Shown: positions 9,203-18,402 of the stretch, one piece after another | Layout: each line of letters opens with the position of its first letter | How positions within the stretch are numbered: position 1 is the first letter of the stretch | Source of the DNA: Haladaptatus litoreus | GTDB lineage: Archaea; Halobacteriota; Halobacteria; Halobacteriales; Haladaptataceae | NCBI RefSeq assembly: GCF_900156425.1 | Contig: NZ_FTNO01000008.1 | Span: 124,001 to 188,000 of the forward strand | Direction of reading: 5' to 3' | DNA length: 64,000 nucleotides | Notes under the pieces: generated by a model | Databases searched by the model: none | Seen by the model: the letters and a program-made list of their open reading frames with translations, nothing else | Told to the model about the DNA's origin: nothing | Made by a program: the position numbers and the translations under genes

Positions 9203-9547
9203 TCACTGTTCGCGTTGTAGTCGTTCTTGACGTGTCTCGAACTCCTCTTCTGAGAGGTCGCCGCGGGCGTAGGCCAGTCGCAATTCCTCGAGCGCGGCGT
9301 CACCGTCGGACCCGCCGCCAGCGAGCGCGCGGTAGAGGACGTAACCAAGTACGATCACGACCAATAGCGAGACGAGCATCATCACCCAACCCCAAACTGG
9401 TGTTTGACCGCCGTATCCCGGCCCCATCATCCACCCGCCCATCATCGGGAATGCAAACACCATCATCAGCATTGGTGCGAACACAACAATAGCGAGTAGC
9501 ACGACGATGAGTCGCAACCACGTATCGTCTTGGCGTGCCGTAGTCAT
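9203..9547 (-). CDS. SHOCT-domain membrane protein, Met-rich
   Basis: The 114-residue product starts at MTTARQDDTW. It has two membrane segments (about 11-35 and 52-73) separated by a Met/Gly/Trp-rich loop (FPMMGGWMMGPGYGG) and ends in a SHOCT domain (AALEELRLAYARGDLSEEEF). It is a paralogue of the protein at 1-252 with an additional first helix. Met-rich loops of this kind can bind Cu(I), which suits the island; the actual function is unknown. Confidence 0.82.
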   Translation of the reverse strand: MTTARQDDTWLRLIVVLLAIVVFAPMLMMVFAFPMMGGWMMGPGYGGQTPVWGWVMMLVSLLVVIVLGYVLYRALAGGGSDGDAALEELRLAYARGDLSEEEFETRQERLQREQ

Positions 9548-9668
9548 GTGAGAATATACCATGCGGAAACAAAAAGAAGTGTTGACCATCTCGTTCGTGT
9601 CTTGAAAAATATCGAAGAGAGTGCCAGAATAACTTGATAGACGGCATCGAATGTGAGAGTACTGACTG

Positions 9669-10655
9669 ATGTCTAAGGGATTACCACACCGTACCCGTCC
9701 GTCGAGTCGAACACTTCGATGGATGCTCGTGGCTGGCAACCGCGTGACTCTCGCCGGTGTGCTTCTCGGTGGAGTGCTCCTATTCGCTGCTGTGTTGACG
9801 TCCATTGGTATCCTCTCTGGTCGGCCGTCCAGTCCGATGTACTTTCTATTCAGTGCGTTCCTCGGCGGGAATTTCACGCTAATCTCGGTCGTGCTCTCGA
9901 TCAATCAGCTCGTCCTCTCGCGCGAACTGGGTGCCCCCGGTGAGTTACGTCGGCGTATCGAAGACGCGCTCGAATACCGTGAAGACGCTCAAGAACGCGC
10001 CGACCAATCGGTAGCTCCGGTACTGCCGGGGAGCTTCTTGCGGTTTCTGCACGAAACGACCGAAGCGCGAACCGAAGAACTCCGTGAGAGCGTGGCGGAC
10101 ACCTTGGACGACCGCTTACAGAACCGTGTCGAGACGTTCGCCGACAATGTTCTCACGGACGTGAAGGCGGTTTTACAGACTCTCGACACGGAGCCAGTGC
10201 AAATATTCGCAGTCATCGAGGCGACACTCGGGACAAATCACGCCCAGTAACTCCGTGAAATCGACCAAATAGAGGCCGAATTCGACGAGCACCTGACTGA
10301 CGACCAGCGAAACGTGCTCGGAGAGATTCGAACGGACTTCCTGCAGATTGACGTCGCCCGCAAGTACTTTCGCACCGTCTACGTCGAGAAGGAACTCTCA
10401 CATCTCTCGCGAATTATCTTGTACGTCGGCGTGCCTGCAGAACTCCTCTCGGCCGTCGTCCTCGTCATTTACGGCAGCGCGAAGACGACGCCACTCATCG
10501 TCGGGTGGCTCGACGTGCTCGTCCCTATCGCACTCACCGCAGGGCTCGGGCCGCTCGCCGTCCTCTTCTCGTTCGTCCTCCGACTCTCGTGGGTCGCCCA
10601 ACACAACGCGTCGATTGCGCCGTTCACCGCGTCGGACGAAGAACACCAGTTCTGA
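9669..10655 (+). pseudogene. Large membrane protein gene interrupted by one in-frame TAA
   Basis: The frame starting at MSKGLPHR encodes two membrane helices (about 25-47 and 58-82), a long charged helical stretch, and then TAA at 10248. The same frame continues without further stops (LREIDQIEAEFDEHLTDDQR ...) through two more membrane helices to 10655, giving about 328 codons in all. The sequence around the stop (NHAQ-stop-LREID) reads naturally if TAA was CAA. The family is unknown to me. It could be a recent nonsense mutant or two separately translated pieces, since a GTG at 10314 could restart. Confidence 0.6.
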
Positions 10656-10697
10656 GTAGTGCTTTAAGTTCGGTTCAATACGAGATGGACTTCACAA

Positions 10698-10871
10698 ATG
10701 CGTGAACTCACATACGTCCTCGCGACGGTCGTGCTGGTCGTCCTCTGGTTAGGCAGTGCCTCGATATTCACTGGCATCGCATTTTGGGGATTCACGGTGG
10801 TTCTGGTCGTCGTCCAATTGGCCATCTTGGTCTATGCGGTTAGAGATGTCCGACGTCGAAACGAGAACTAA
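10698..10871 (+). CDS. 57-residue two-helix membrane protein
   Basis: The sequence starts MRELTYVLATVVLVVLWLG. It has two hydrophobic helices (about 6-22 and 26-47) and a basic C-terminal tail (RDVRRRNEN), the usual cytosolic anchor. It lies 42 bases after the interrupted gene and is convergent with the TauE permease. No family is recognised. Confidence 0.55.
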   Translation: MRELTYVLATVVLVVLWLGSASIFTGIAFWGFTVVLVVVQLAILVYAVRDVRRRNEN

Positions 10872-10885
10872 AATGCCTCGTTTCT

Positions 10886-11887
10886 TCAGTTATTTTTCGA
10901 CAGAGTATCGCCTTCTCGAAGGGCGTTTCGAGTTCCGAACGAGACAACGATAGAACTCATGACCACTGCAGTTCCGAAGAGCAGAACGAGACTCAAGACG
11001 TGCAGTGCGACGACACCGTAGGTGTGACTGATCGTTTTACTCGCCACTGCCACACTGTCGACGAGTAGAATGAGCGCGAAGTACTGCTTGAACTTCGCCT
11101 CCTCAACGAACTCCGTTAACTGAGAGCCGAGATACGCGCCGAAGACGCTCCCGCCGAGTAACGGGATGACGACCGAGAGGTGAACTGCGTCCGCTCGGGT
11201 GTACATAAACGACCCATATCCACTCGAAATCGCGATCTGAAAGATGTCAGTCCCCACCGCTACCGTTTCCGGTAGACTCAACCCATACATTAGGATCGGC
11301 AGAATGAGAAACCCGCCGCCGACACCGAGAACGCCCGCCAGTATCCCCGTCGCGAACGCAATTGCCAGCACTACCCACACAGAAGCGGTGGCACGCTCAC
11401 TAAACGATAGCATTGGCGGAACTTGGACGGTTCCAATTTGCCCCAAGACGTTCGCATCTACCACTGTTCCCTGCATGGAAGTACTGTTACGAGCGTCGAA
11501 TAGCACGAATAGTCCGACCGCCGCTAACAACCCGACGTATGCGGTGCTGACGATGAGGTCTGCGAGTCCGATGGCTGAAAGCTCGAACAATACCCGCTTC
11601 CCGACCTCTAACCCCATCGTCATCCCTGCGACGAGGAGCCCTCCCAGTTTGTAGTCGATGTGGCCGAGACGGCGATGTGTTACGACAGCCGTAATCGACG
11701 TTCCGAAGACGAACACCAGCCCGGAGCCGACCGCCGCCTCGACCGGATGGCCGAGAACGAGCAGTGCAGGGGTGACGAAAAAACTCCCACCGAGACCGAA
11801 AAAGCCGAAGAGGATCCCGACCGTGAATCCGAAGAAAACGAAGAATGCAATCCCCGGTTCGAACGACCATAGGTTCATTCCCCCCAT
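10886..11887 (-). CDS. TauE/SafE-family anion permease
   Basis: The 333-residue polytopic protein has eight predicted helices in two repeats. Each repeat carries the family's glycine motif: FGFFGLGGSFFVTPALLVLG near the N-terminus and GILAGVLGVGGGFLILPILM near residue 200. TauE/SafE proteins export sulfite, sulfoacetate or related sulfur anions. The start MGGMNLW was chosen over an upstream ATG, and MNLWSF three codons on is also possible. Its place in the island may reflect sulfur chemistry linked to copper or to the DoxX protein. The substrate is not determinable. Confidence 0.87.
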   Translation of the reverse strand: MGGMNLWSFEPGIAFFVFFGFTVGILFGFFGLGGSFFVTPALLVLGHPVEAAVGSGLVFVFGTSITAVVTHRRLGHIDYKLGGLLVAGMTMGLEVGKRVLFELSAIGLADLIVSTAYVGLLAAVGLFVLFDARNSTSMQGTVVDANVLGQIGTVQVPPMLSFSERATASVWVVLAIAFATGILAGVLGVGGGFLILPILMYGLSLPETVAVGTDIFQIAISSGYGSFMYTRADAVHLSVVIPLLGGSVFGAYLGSQLTEFVEEAKFKQYFALILLVDSVAVASKTISHTYGVVALHVLSLVLLFGTAVVMSSIVVSFGTRNALREGDTLSKNN

Positions 11888-11962
11888 GTTGCTATCAGTG
11901 ACGAGCACAACGGTATTGGGTCTTACTCCGAGCGTGTGCCGTCAGTCCACACGCTCGGATCG

Positions 11963-12673
11963 TCAGTCGTGTGCGTGGCTTCCCGTATTGTCACTCTCAC
12001 CATTGTCCTCGTGATTCCTATTACCATCATGTTGTCCACCGGAATTCCCTTGATCGGGTCTCAGAGTCACGTCACCAACCATCGTCGATGGATGCACGGT
12101 ACAGATGTACTGAGCAACGTCACGCGTGGCAACGAATACAAGCATCTGTACGGCCCCTTCCTCGGCGACCTGCGGCGTAACTCGAATCGCATCCTCGGGT
12201 GGTTCCTCTCTCCCTCGATGGTCCGCCATCATCTCGTCCATCATGGTCTCGTTCTGGCCGCCCATCATGGTGCCATTCGCTCCACCCATCATCGTCCCGT
12301 TTTGACCACCCATCATCGGTTCGCCGTGCTGCATGGATCGTACAGTCGGCAATATCACGGGGAGATTTTCACCATTCGAGTCTGTTAGTGCGAACGTGTG
12401 CGGTTGCCCATCGAGATTTTGCCACATGACTCCGTACGCCCTTCCTGGTTCGAGCTGGAGCGTCGGATTTTGTTGTCCGGCAATCGACTGTGGGCCCTGA
12501 CCTCGCCAGCCAGAGACGCGACCACCGAAGCGGAAACAGCACATGCCGCGGCGATGGTTACGAGATGTCGCTTCTTGTGCGCTCACACCGGACGCTAACC
12601 CGATTACAGTCCCTCCCACGGTCGCGATGAATTGCCTTCGTGTCTGTTCTGTTTGTCTTGGTTTCTCGGACAT
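11963..12673 (-). CDS. Tat-exported Met-rich cupredoxin
   Basis: The 236-residue exported protein has a Tat signal (TRRQFIATVGGTVIGLASG, cleaved after VSA). The cupredoxin fold shows a His ligand in GQPHTFAL and a C-terminal copper loop YICTVHPSTMVG that supplies Cys, His and Met. Four MMGGQNGT-like repeats (about 120-150, ending MMDEMMADH) are inserted mid-domain and look like a Cu(I)/Ag(I)-binding methionine array. A His/Asn-rich tail follows. The likely role is extracellular copper binding or delivery to the multicopper oxidase. MSEKPRQ was chosen as start because it places the RR motif normally. Confidence 0.85.
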   Translation of the reverse strand: MSEKPRQTEQTRRQFIATVGGTVIGLASGVSAQEATSRNHRRGMCCFRFGGRVSGWRGQGPQSIAGQQNPTLQLEPGRAYGVMWQNLDGQPHTFALTDSNGENLPVILPTVRSMQHGEPMMGGQNGTMMGGANGTMMGGQNETMMDEMMADHRGREEPPEDAIRVTPQVAEEGAVQMLVFVATRDVAQYICTVHPSTMVGDVTLRPDQGNSGGQHDGNRNHEDNGESDNTGSHAHD

Positions 12674-12851
12674 AGGACTCCCCCACCACGACCACGGCAG
12701 AGGTGACAATAAATCGATCTAATATCGTGTAGAGATCATATAATCACAACAGTTGGTTACGAGAGGGAAAACGGCACTAACTCGCACAAGCAAACCAAAG
12801 ACGATGACATAACTGGCAATTCAGAAGGTTTCGAATCCAATTCAAAGGCTA

Positions 12852-13345
12852 TCAAAAACGCTGGATACGATTGGTTCGAGCACGATCCCTTCCAATGCGT
12901 CGATAGTTTGGCCGTGATTCAGCATGGATACCCTCGTCGAGACTGTCGAGTTGCACCGAAACGTGCGTACATTCCTCGATGAGGTAGAGGACGGGGTCAT
13001 CGAAGGTAATGATATCGACGACTTGATTGTCGTTAACGATTGGAGTTCGACGGATGTGGCCGCCGTTCATTGCCCGCAGGACACACTGGATTTTCGCGTC
13101 TGCGTCGACGGACTGCGGGTCCGCCGTCATCACGTCCTGTGCAATGGCATTTCGAGATCGGTGGATTTGCGGGTCAAACTGGTCGAGCCACCGTCGGCGA
13201 TGTCCCAGTCTGTGACGACGCTGACCAATTCGTCTTCGATGGTGAGGACGCTCCCGACCGTGCGGTCGCGCATTATTTGAGCGGTCTCGGTGATGGGCGT
13301 GTCCGGCATGACGTTGCTGGAGATCGTAATAACTCGACGGCATGG
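12852..13345 (-). pseudogene. Frameshifted two-CBS-domain protein
   Basis: One frame encodes a first CBS domain (VITISSNVMPDTPITETAQI ... DRTVGSVLTIEDELVSVVTDWDIA). The neighbouring frame encodes the second (AIAQDVMTADPQSVDADAKI ... RRTPIVNDNQVVDIITFDD), with the break near 13190. The only nearby ATG (MPSSYYD) is itself in the wrong frame relative to the first CBS domain, so at least two lesions are present. CBS pairs bind adenosyl ligands and regulate partner proteins. Gene order suggests it once followed the NicO exporter. Confidence 0.6.
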
Positions 13346-13359
13346 AAACCTGAGTCCGT

Positions 13360-14361
13360 CTAGAAGAGCCCGCTGATAAAGCCAAGGCCCATAACAACGA
13401 GGACTACCGCCGAGAACACGGGCAAGTAGGGCGTGTACCGTTCGACTTTCTCCTCGTAGCTGTGATAACCAGCAATTAACAGCATCGTCAGGCCGACGAT
13501 GCCAGCGATGACAGTAATGGCGTACGCACTCATCAATTCGAGACAATGGTTCGATCCCGCACACATCGCAATGATCTCAAACTCCTCTTCATGGGCAAAG
13601 CCGAGAATGAACGCGAACCACGCGATACCAAAAAGCCCCCGCTCGGAAGCCTCGTCCAGATCGCCATGAGAATGGTTGTGCGAGTGCCCGCCGACGAACG
13701 GAAGCACGCTTTTGATTTGAGCGAGCAGACCCTTGCTCTCCTGTGCGTGCTCCTCGTGATCATGTCCGTGGTTCTCGTGGTGATCTTCGTACTCATGTGA
13801 CGACTCGTCGTGGTCGTACAGCTGAACAACCTGCGTCTGACCGTGGAGATCAAGACGGTCATCGTCATTGTGGTCGTGTGTCTGCTCTCCGTGGGCGTGC
13901 GTGTGGCCGTGGTCATGACCGTGACCGTGCTCATGAGAATGATCCGTGTGAGCATCCTCGTCGTGGGAGTGCGTGTCGCCGCCGTGAGAGTGGTTGGTGC
14001 CGTGGGAGTGGCCACCGTAGTACTCGCGGATGCCAAGGAGGATGAGGAGGACACCAGCAACGAGGCTGACTGGCCCACCGATGTAGATGGTCGTTGAGAA
14101 CAGGTCGATTGGAACTGGTTCGTTGACTTGGGTGAGACTGAAGTAGGATTTCGCATAGAAGAAGATCGCTACCATCACCAGACTACTGATGAGGTGGCCG
14201 ACACCGAGAATGAAACTGGCGGCGAAGCCGGAGAGCCACTTGTTCGTCTGGTCAAGTGCATACGCCGCAGCAACGGGCCATCCGTGGCCGGGTTCGATCC
14301 CATGAAACGCCCCAAGTGCGATAGCACCGACCAGCAGCCCAAAGGCTTCCGTGTGTAACAT
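13360..14361 (-). CDS. His-rich NicO/RcnA-type nickel-cobalt exporter
   Basis: The 333-residue membrane protein starts with a helix containing the metal motif HGIEPGHG (20-27). Further helices follow, then a very long central loop (about 115-215) packed with His, Asp and Glu (HSHGTNHSHGGDTHSHDED and similar). A last block has helices containing FILGFAHEEEFEI. This is the architecture of the NicO/RcnA efflux family. Divergence from a NikR-type regulator across 101 bases strongly supports nickel or cobalt as substrate. Confidence 0.88.
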   Translation of the reverse strand: MLHTEAFGLLVGAIALGAFHGIEPGHGWPVAAAYALDQTNKWLSGFAASFILGVGHLISSLVMVAIFFYAKSYFSLTQVNEPVPIDLFSTTIYIGGPVSLVAGVLLILLGIREYYGGHSHGTNHSHGGDTHSHDEDAHTDHSHEHGHGHDHGHTHAHGEQTHDHNDDDRLDLHGQTQVVQLYDHDESSHEYEDHHENHGHDHEEHAQESKGLLAQIKSVLPFVGGHSHNHSHGDLDEASERGLFGIAWFAFILGFAHEEEFEIIAMCAGSNHCLELMSAYAITVIAGIVGLTMLLIAGYHSYEEKVERYTPYLPVFSAVVLVVMGLGFISGLF

Positions 14362-14377
14362 TCGTGTTGAATACAGG

Positions 14378-14399
14378 CAATCCCCGTAGTTAGGGATTG
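14378..14399. promoter_or_regulatory. Inverted repeat between exporter and NikR genes, likely operator
   Basis: CAATCCC-N8-GGGATTG is a perfect 7-bp inverted repeat in the 101-base divergent promoter region. It starts 17 bases upstream of the exporter start codon. A second, smaller repeat (CACTG-N5-CAGTG, 14447-14461) lies directly before the regulator start codon. A NikR-type repressor acting here would control both genes, but the sequence differs from the bacterial NikR operator. Confidence 0.55.
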
Positions 14400-14462
14400 T
14401 TATGACCGAATTCGGGCGAACGTAATAATGAGGTCTAAGTATCGCTCACTGCAAGACAGTGT

Positions 14463-14873
14463 ATGCGAACAAGCCTCAACATCCCGCAAGAAGTACTGGA
14501 CTCATTCGATGAGACGTGGGAAGCAGAAGACATGGAATCGCGCTCCCGAGCCGTCCGGGAAGCGATGCAAGAATACATCGAGCGCCATACGCAATTCGAA
14601 GATATCGAGGGAGATGCTATCGCAGTCGTCGCATTCGACTACGAACACACCCTCGTTATCGGTGAACTCCATACGGTTCAGCACGAATTCGAGGACATAA
14701 TCGGAACAATGCAACACATGCATCACGGTGAGTGGTGTTTAGAGACTATTTTCTGCACTGGGTCAGCAGACCGCATTCGTAAGTTGGTCTACCAACTCCG
14801 GGACTTCGATGCCGTTGGCCGGGTGAATGTCATGTTTCTCCAGCCTGCACCTGACACGAATTCGGTAACCTGA
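14463..14873 (+). CDS. nikR: NikR-type nickel-responsive ribbon-helix-helix regulator
   Basis: The 136-residue product begins with a ribbon-helix-helix DNA-binding domain (MRTSLNIPQEVLDSFDETW ... SRSRAVREAMQEYI). A C-terminal ACT-like domain follows with potential nickel ligands His74, His85, His87 and Cys92 (QHEF ... QHMHHGEWCLE). The spacing nearly matches the H76/H87/H89/C95 set of E. coli NikR, with one residue fewer before the Cys. It is divergent from a His-rich exporter, so it probably represses or de-represses metal efflux rather than uptake. Confidence 0.88.
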   Translation: MRTSLNIPQEVLDSFDETWEAEDMESRSRAVREAMQEYIERHTQFEDIEGDAIAVVAFDYEHTLVIGELHTVQHEFEDIIGTMQHMHHGEWCLETIFCTGSADRIRKLVYQLRDFDAVGRVNVMFLQPAPDTNSVT

Positions 14874-15812
14874 GTCGAAGGCGTTACAAGCGGATGTGCT
14901 GGTGCTCGCTCACTAACACTCATTCAGCGATTGATCAGGGAATGCTACCCCCAATATGGATGGTACTTTTGGCTCCGAGAGGAAGCAGAAGTGTTTCCAT
15001 TAACCTCGTGAGTAGTAGTTGACTTCCTTCGGATCCCCTCGAGTCGATCACTGTACATTTCGTGGTACATATGGAGCGTGCCAACTGCCGTCGATTTCAA
15101 TGATCGAATTCGGCTGTTCCGAACAATCGGGAGGGAAACTATCTACTTACTAGGATTTCGACGCGTTTCAAGATGCGTGATTGATTGTATAACGGGAGTA
15201 GAACGTGCGACGGCAGCGAGGTCAATTTCCCAAAATCGGCGTTTTTAGGCGGTTTACTTCCTGTGGGCAGTATAAGCAGCAGTAAAAATCGGCCGGGTCG
15301 GCACTCTCGGGGAAATGAGTTTCCTAGTCTAGAGTTGATACCTTCTAAGATTCAATATTTCATCGGTATGTTGAGATTACGGTCATGAATTAGTCCGTTC
15401 GCAGGCGTTGTCAACTGAAAGTGGAAGTAGTAACAATATTACCAATCTCGCCTCCATGCCAAACGTAGTTATGGCAACTACTTTAGCGGTCATATCGACG
15501 CTACGTCCATCTATAGCCGTGCCCTCTCGGCAGAGAAGATAGCGGAATTGGTGAATAAATACTAACATTTCTCCTTTCTTATTACTCGCTTTTTATAAGA
15601 ATCGGCATAGAACTGCGGCGTCACCAGAACGGTCGAGAGCACTTCCTTTTAGAGAAATATTCCCATATTATTCACATATAGGGAAAGTATATCGACTGTT
15701 TAACTATCACATATTTACTATTCTAAATTACAACTCCATAGATGAAAATATGACGACAATGTCCTATTATAAAAGCTCATGCTTTGGTGATTAAACTCTT
15801 CTTGTGGGTAAA
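14874..15812. other. Long gene-free interval with relic sequence and a dispersed repeat
   Basis: No intact gene is supportable in these 939 bases. Short open stretches on the minus strand near 14960-15110 read like decayed coding sequence without a start. The interval 15196-15282 is an inverted copy of 45399-45486. The last 250 bases before the phosphatase gene are A/T-rich and should hold its promoter. Confidence 0.5.
15196..15282 (+). repeat. Dispersed ~87-bp repeat, copy A
   Basis: This stretch matches the reverse complement of 45399-45486 over its whole length with scattered substitutions. It includes an identical 25-base block that contains CTTCCTGTGGGCAGTATAAG. Neither copy lies in an open gene. 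It may be a relic of a mobile element or a conserved regulatory segment. Confidence 0.65.
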
Positions 15813-17750
15813 ATGACAGAAACTGACAGTAGAGATAAGATAGAAACTCAACAACCCAAATTCTTATCGTCCAAACGACGAGAATTCCTCCGCACTGCGT
15901 CGGGCGTGGCAGGACTTACAACATTCGGAACCGCGGGACTCGCCACCGCTAAGAGCGAGAACGCCGGTCGCTTCGATGATGATCCTTTTACGCTTGGCGT
16001 TGCCTCTGGTGATCCACTACCAGATTCAGTCGTTTTGTGGACCCGGCTTGCCCTTGATCCGCTAAAGGCCGACGGGGATATGCCTGAACAAAAAATTGAA
16101 GTTCAATGGAAAATCGCATCCGACAAAAAGAATGGCAAAGTTCAACATGTTATTCGGGATGGAACGGTGTACGCTCACCCAGAGCATGTCCACTCCGTGC
16201 ACGTCGAGCCAGAGGGCCTAGAACCCAATACCGAGTACTACTATCAGTTCAAAGTGAGTTCCCATCGAAGTCCAATCGGCCGGACGAAAACAGCACCAGC
16301 ACCCGACTCGGATATCGATGAACTCTCGTTCGCGTTCGCCTCCTGTCAGAACTATCCCTCCGGCTACTACACCTCCCACGAGCACCTCGCCGAAGAGGAG
16401 TTGGATGTCGCATTCCACCTCGGTGACTACATCTACGAAGGGAGTGCGCAAGGGTCGTTCGACCGTGGCCACGAGCCACCCCGTCAGTGTAAAAGCTTGT
16501 CCGATTACCGAATTCGACACGCACAGTACAAGTCGGATTCGAATCTCCAAGACTCACACGCTGCGTTCCCCTGGATCGTGACCTGGGACGACCACGAGGT
16601 CGAGAACAACTACGCTGACGAAGACGATGGCGCGCCTCCTGAAGAATTCCTCGAACGACGAGCTGCTGCGTACCAGGCCTACTGGGAACACATGCCCATT
16701 CGCCGCTCCCGAATGCCCGACGGTCCGGATCTGCCCCTCTACCGCCGGTTCACGTTCGGACAGTTGGCCGAATTCAACGTACTCGACACTCGGCAGTACC
16801 GCGATGACCAAACTGGTTCCAGTGAAGAAGCAAAGAATCCGGAGCGAACCATTCTCGGCGATGAACAAGAACAATGGTTGCTCGATGGATTCACTGAGTC
16901 GGCGTCCGCGTGGAACGTTCTTGCCCAGCAAGTCCCGTTTGCGGCAACGGACAACAATGCGGATCCGGATGACGTAGACTTTGGCGGCGGTGACAAATGG
17001 GATGGCTATCGAGCCGATCGGCAAACATTGCTTGATGCAATGTCCGAAGATGCGGATCTCAACCCTGTCGTCATCACCGGTGACGTCCACCGCAACTATG
17101 CCTACAATCTCAAAGCTGACTTTTCTGATCCCGACTCTGAAACAGTAGGTACCGAATACGTGGGCACGTCGATCTCTTCATTCGGGGACACATCTGGGCT
17201 CACCCAGTACGGCCCATCGGCGGGCGAACCATGGCAACGGTTCTATAATGTCGATCGCGGATATGTCCGATGTACGCTCACGCCTGAGGAGTGGCAATCC
17301 GACTATCGAGTCGTCTCGACCGTTGAAGATCCGACTGCGACGATCGACACCCTCGCGTCGTTCGTGACCGAGGCTGGCAATCCAGGGGCACAGCTGATTT
17401 CTGAACAGCCGGATGAAGAACCCATTGAGATCACTGACATTCGGCCGAATCAAGACGGAGACCTCAACAACGAGTACGTCAAAATCCAAAACAATGGAGA
17501 CACCGCTATCGATCTATCGGGCTTCATCGTCAGTTTCGAAGGCGGTCGCGCACAAAACTACACGTTTGGTGACGTCATCCTTGGCGCAGGCGAAACGGTC
17601 ACTGTCCGAAACGGAGCTGGCGAGGATACCGACTCGACCTTTTATACTGGTTGGGACGGTGCAGTTCTAAATAATAGCAACCCTGACACAGTGGTCGTCG
17701 CCAACGACGAGGGCATCATCCTCGACGAAGAATCCTATCAACCGACCTAA
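15813..17750 (+). CDS. PhoD-like phosphatase/phosphodiesterase with lamin-tail domain
   Basis: The 645-residue Tat-exported enzyme has signal KRREFLRTASGVAGL. A PhoD N-terminal domain (FTLGVASGDPLPDSVVLWTR) is followed by the metallophosphatase core with metal-site motifs SFAFASCQNYP, DVAFHLGDYIYE, WDDHEVENNY and VVITGDVHRNY. PhoD enzymes release phosphate from phosphodiesters outside the cell using Ca/Fe. The last ~110 residues (EPIEITDIRPNQDGDLNNEY ... LILDEESY-like end) form a lamin-tail (LTD) beta-sandwich, probably for surface or polymer binding. The ATG at 15813 is preferred to a GTG three codons upstream. Confidence 0.88.
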   Translation: MTETDSRDKIETQQPKFLSSKRREFLRTASGVAGLTTFGTAGLATAKSENAGRFDDDPFTLGVASGDPLPDSVVLWTRLALDPLKADGDMPEQKIEVQWKIASDKKNGKVQHVIRDGTVYAHPEHVHSVHVEPEGLEPNTEYYYQFKVSSHRSPIGRTKTAPAPDSDIDELSFAFASCQNYPSGYYTSHEHLAEEELDVAFHLGDYIYEGSAQGSFDRGHEPPRQCKSLSDYRIRHAQYKSDSNLQDSHAAFPWIVTWDDHEVENNYADEDDGAPPEEFLERRAAAYQAYWEHMPIRRSRMPDGPDLPLYRRFTFGQLAEFNVLDTRQYRDDQTGSSEEAKNPERTILGDEQEQWLLDGFTESASAWNVLAQQVPFAATDNNADPDDVDFGGGDKWDGYRADRQTLLDAMSEDADLNPVVITGDVHRNYAYNLKADFSDPDSETVGTEYVGTSISSFGDTSGLTQYGPSAGEPWQRFYNVDRGYVRCTLTPEEWQSDYRVVSTVEDPTATIDTLASFVTEAGNPGAQLISEQPDEEPIEITDIRPNQDGDLNNEYVKIQNNGDTAIDLSGFIVSFEGGRAQNYTFGDVILGAGETVTVRNGAGEDTDSTFYTGWDGAVLNNSNPDTVVVANDEGIILDEESYQPT

Positions 17751-17799
17751 GGTCGACGCGATTAACCGATCCTATTTTTCGCGATCGTGATCATCGATA

Positions 17800-18156
17800 A
17801 TGTACTATCTTAGTGCAGGGCTGCTAGTGGACAATCCGTGGCTTATGCCGACCGTGGCTCGGTTCGGGGTGGTTCTAGTAGTCGCTGGACTCTTACTGCG
17901 TCGTCTCAGGATTTGGTTCAGCAGTCGCTTGTCATCTGCTGATCAAATCCCATTAGATACGGTTACCCGCGTTCGGCTTTCCCGGACTAGCCATCGGCTG
18001 CTGGGTCCAATGCTGATAATCACATACTAAAATGCAGAACAAGAGCGTGTTCGTCTTGTTCCTCTTCTCCCACAGTGGATGAAAACTGGATCTAGTGAGC
18101 TCAAAAAGATAGAGCGGATCTTCGAAGAGCGAGGAATTAGCGTTGAAAGAGAGTAA
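17800..18156 (+). pseudogene. Small membrane protein gene with an in-frame TAA
   Basis: The frame from MYYLSAGLL encodes one membrane helix (about 20-36) and a PH-like beta segment (IPLDTVTRVRLSRTSHRLLG ... LIITY), then TAA at 18028. The same frame continues NAEQERVRLVPLLPQWMKTG to TAA at 18156. The continuation joins smoothly in sense, and the stop is explained by CAA to TAA. The family is not recognised. A 76-residue truncated product may still be made. Confidence 0.55.
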
Positions 18157-18402
18157 AGATCAGACGGAGGCTGAGTAGACGATTCACAAGAGTTTGGGTG
18201 CCTGTTCTACACTGAAAGAAGCGGTATCCGCCCTACCTCTATCCACTGTCGGGGGAGTTCGGTCGGTTTCGTGCATGAGTTTCTATGGAACGGATTGTAG
18301 TGAATAGTCAGAATCGATGAGTTGCCTCGAAACGGTGCGTACGATCTGCTGTTACGCAAAGTTTTACAACAATACTGCGGGTACGCTTTCGGGAGAATAC
18401 AG

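Noticed and set aside
15383..15568. 61-codon minus-strand frame in the 15 kb gap
   Set aside because: No start signal, no family resemblance and A/T-rich surroundings; likely chance.
7532..18156. Recoding of stop codons (selenocysteine, pyrrolysine or general readthrough) to explain in-frame stops
   Set aside because: All three stop codons are involved, no recoding element is seen and conserved neighbours do not suggest a special residue; nonsense mutation or sequencing error is simpler.
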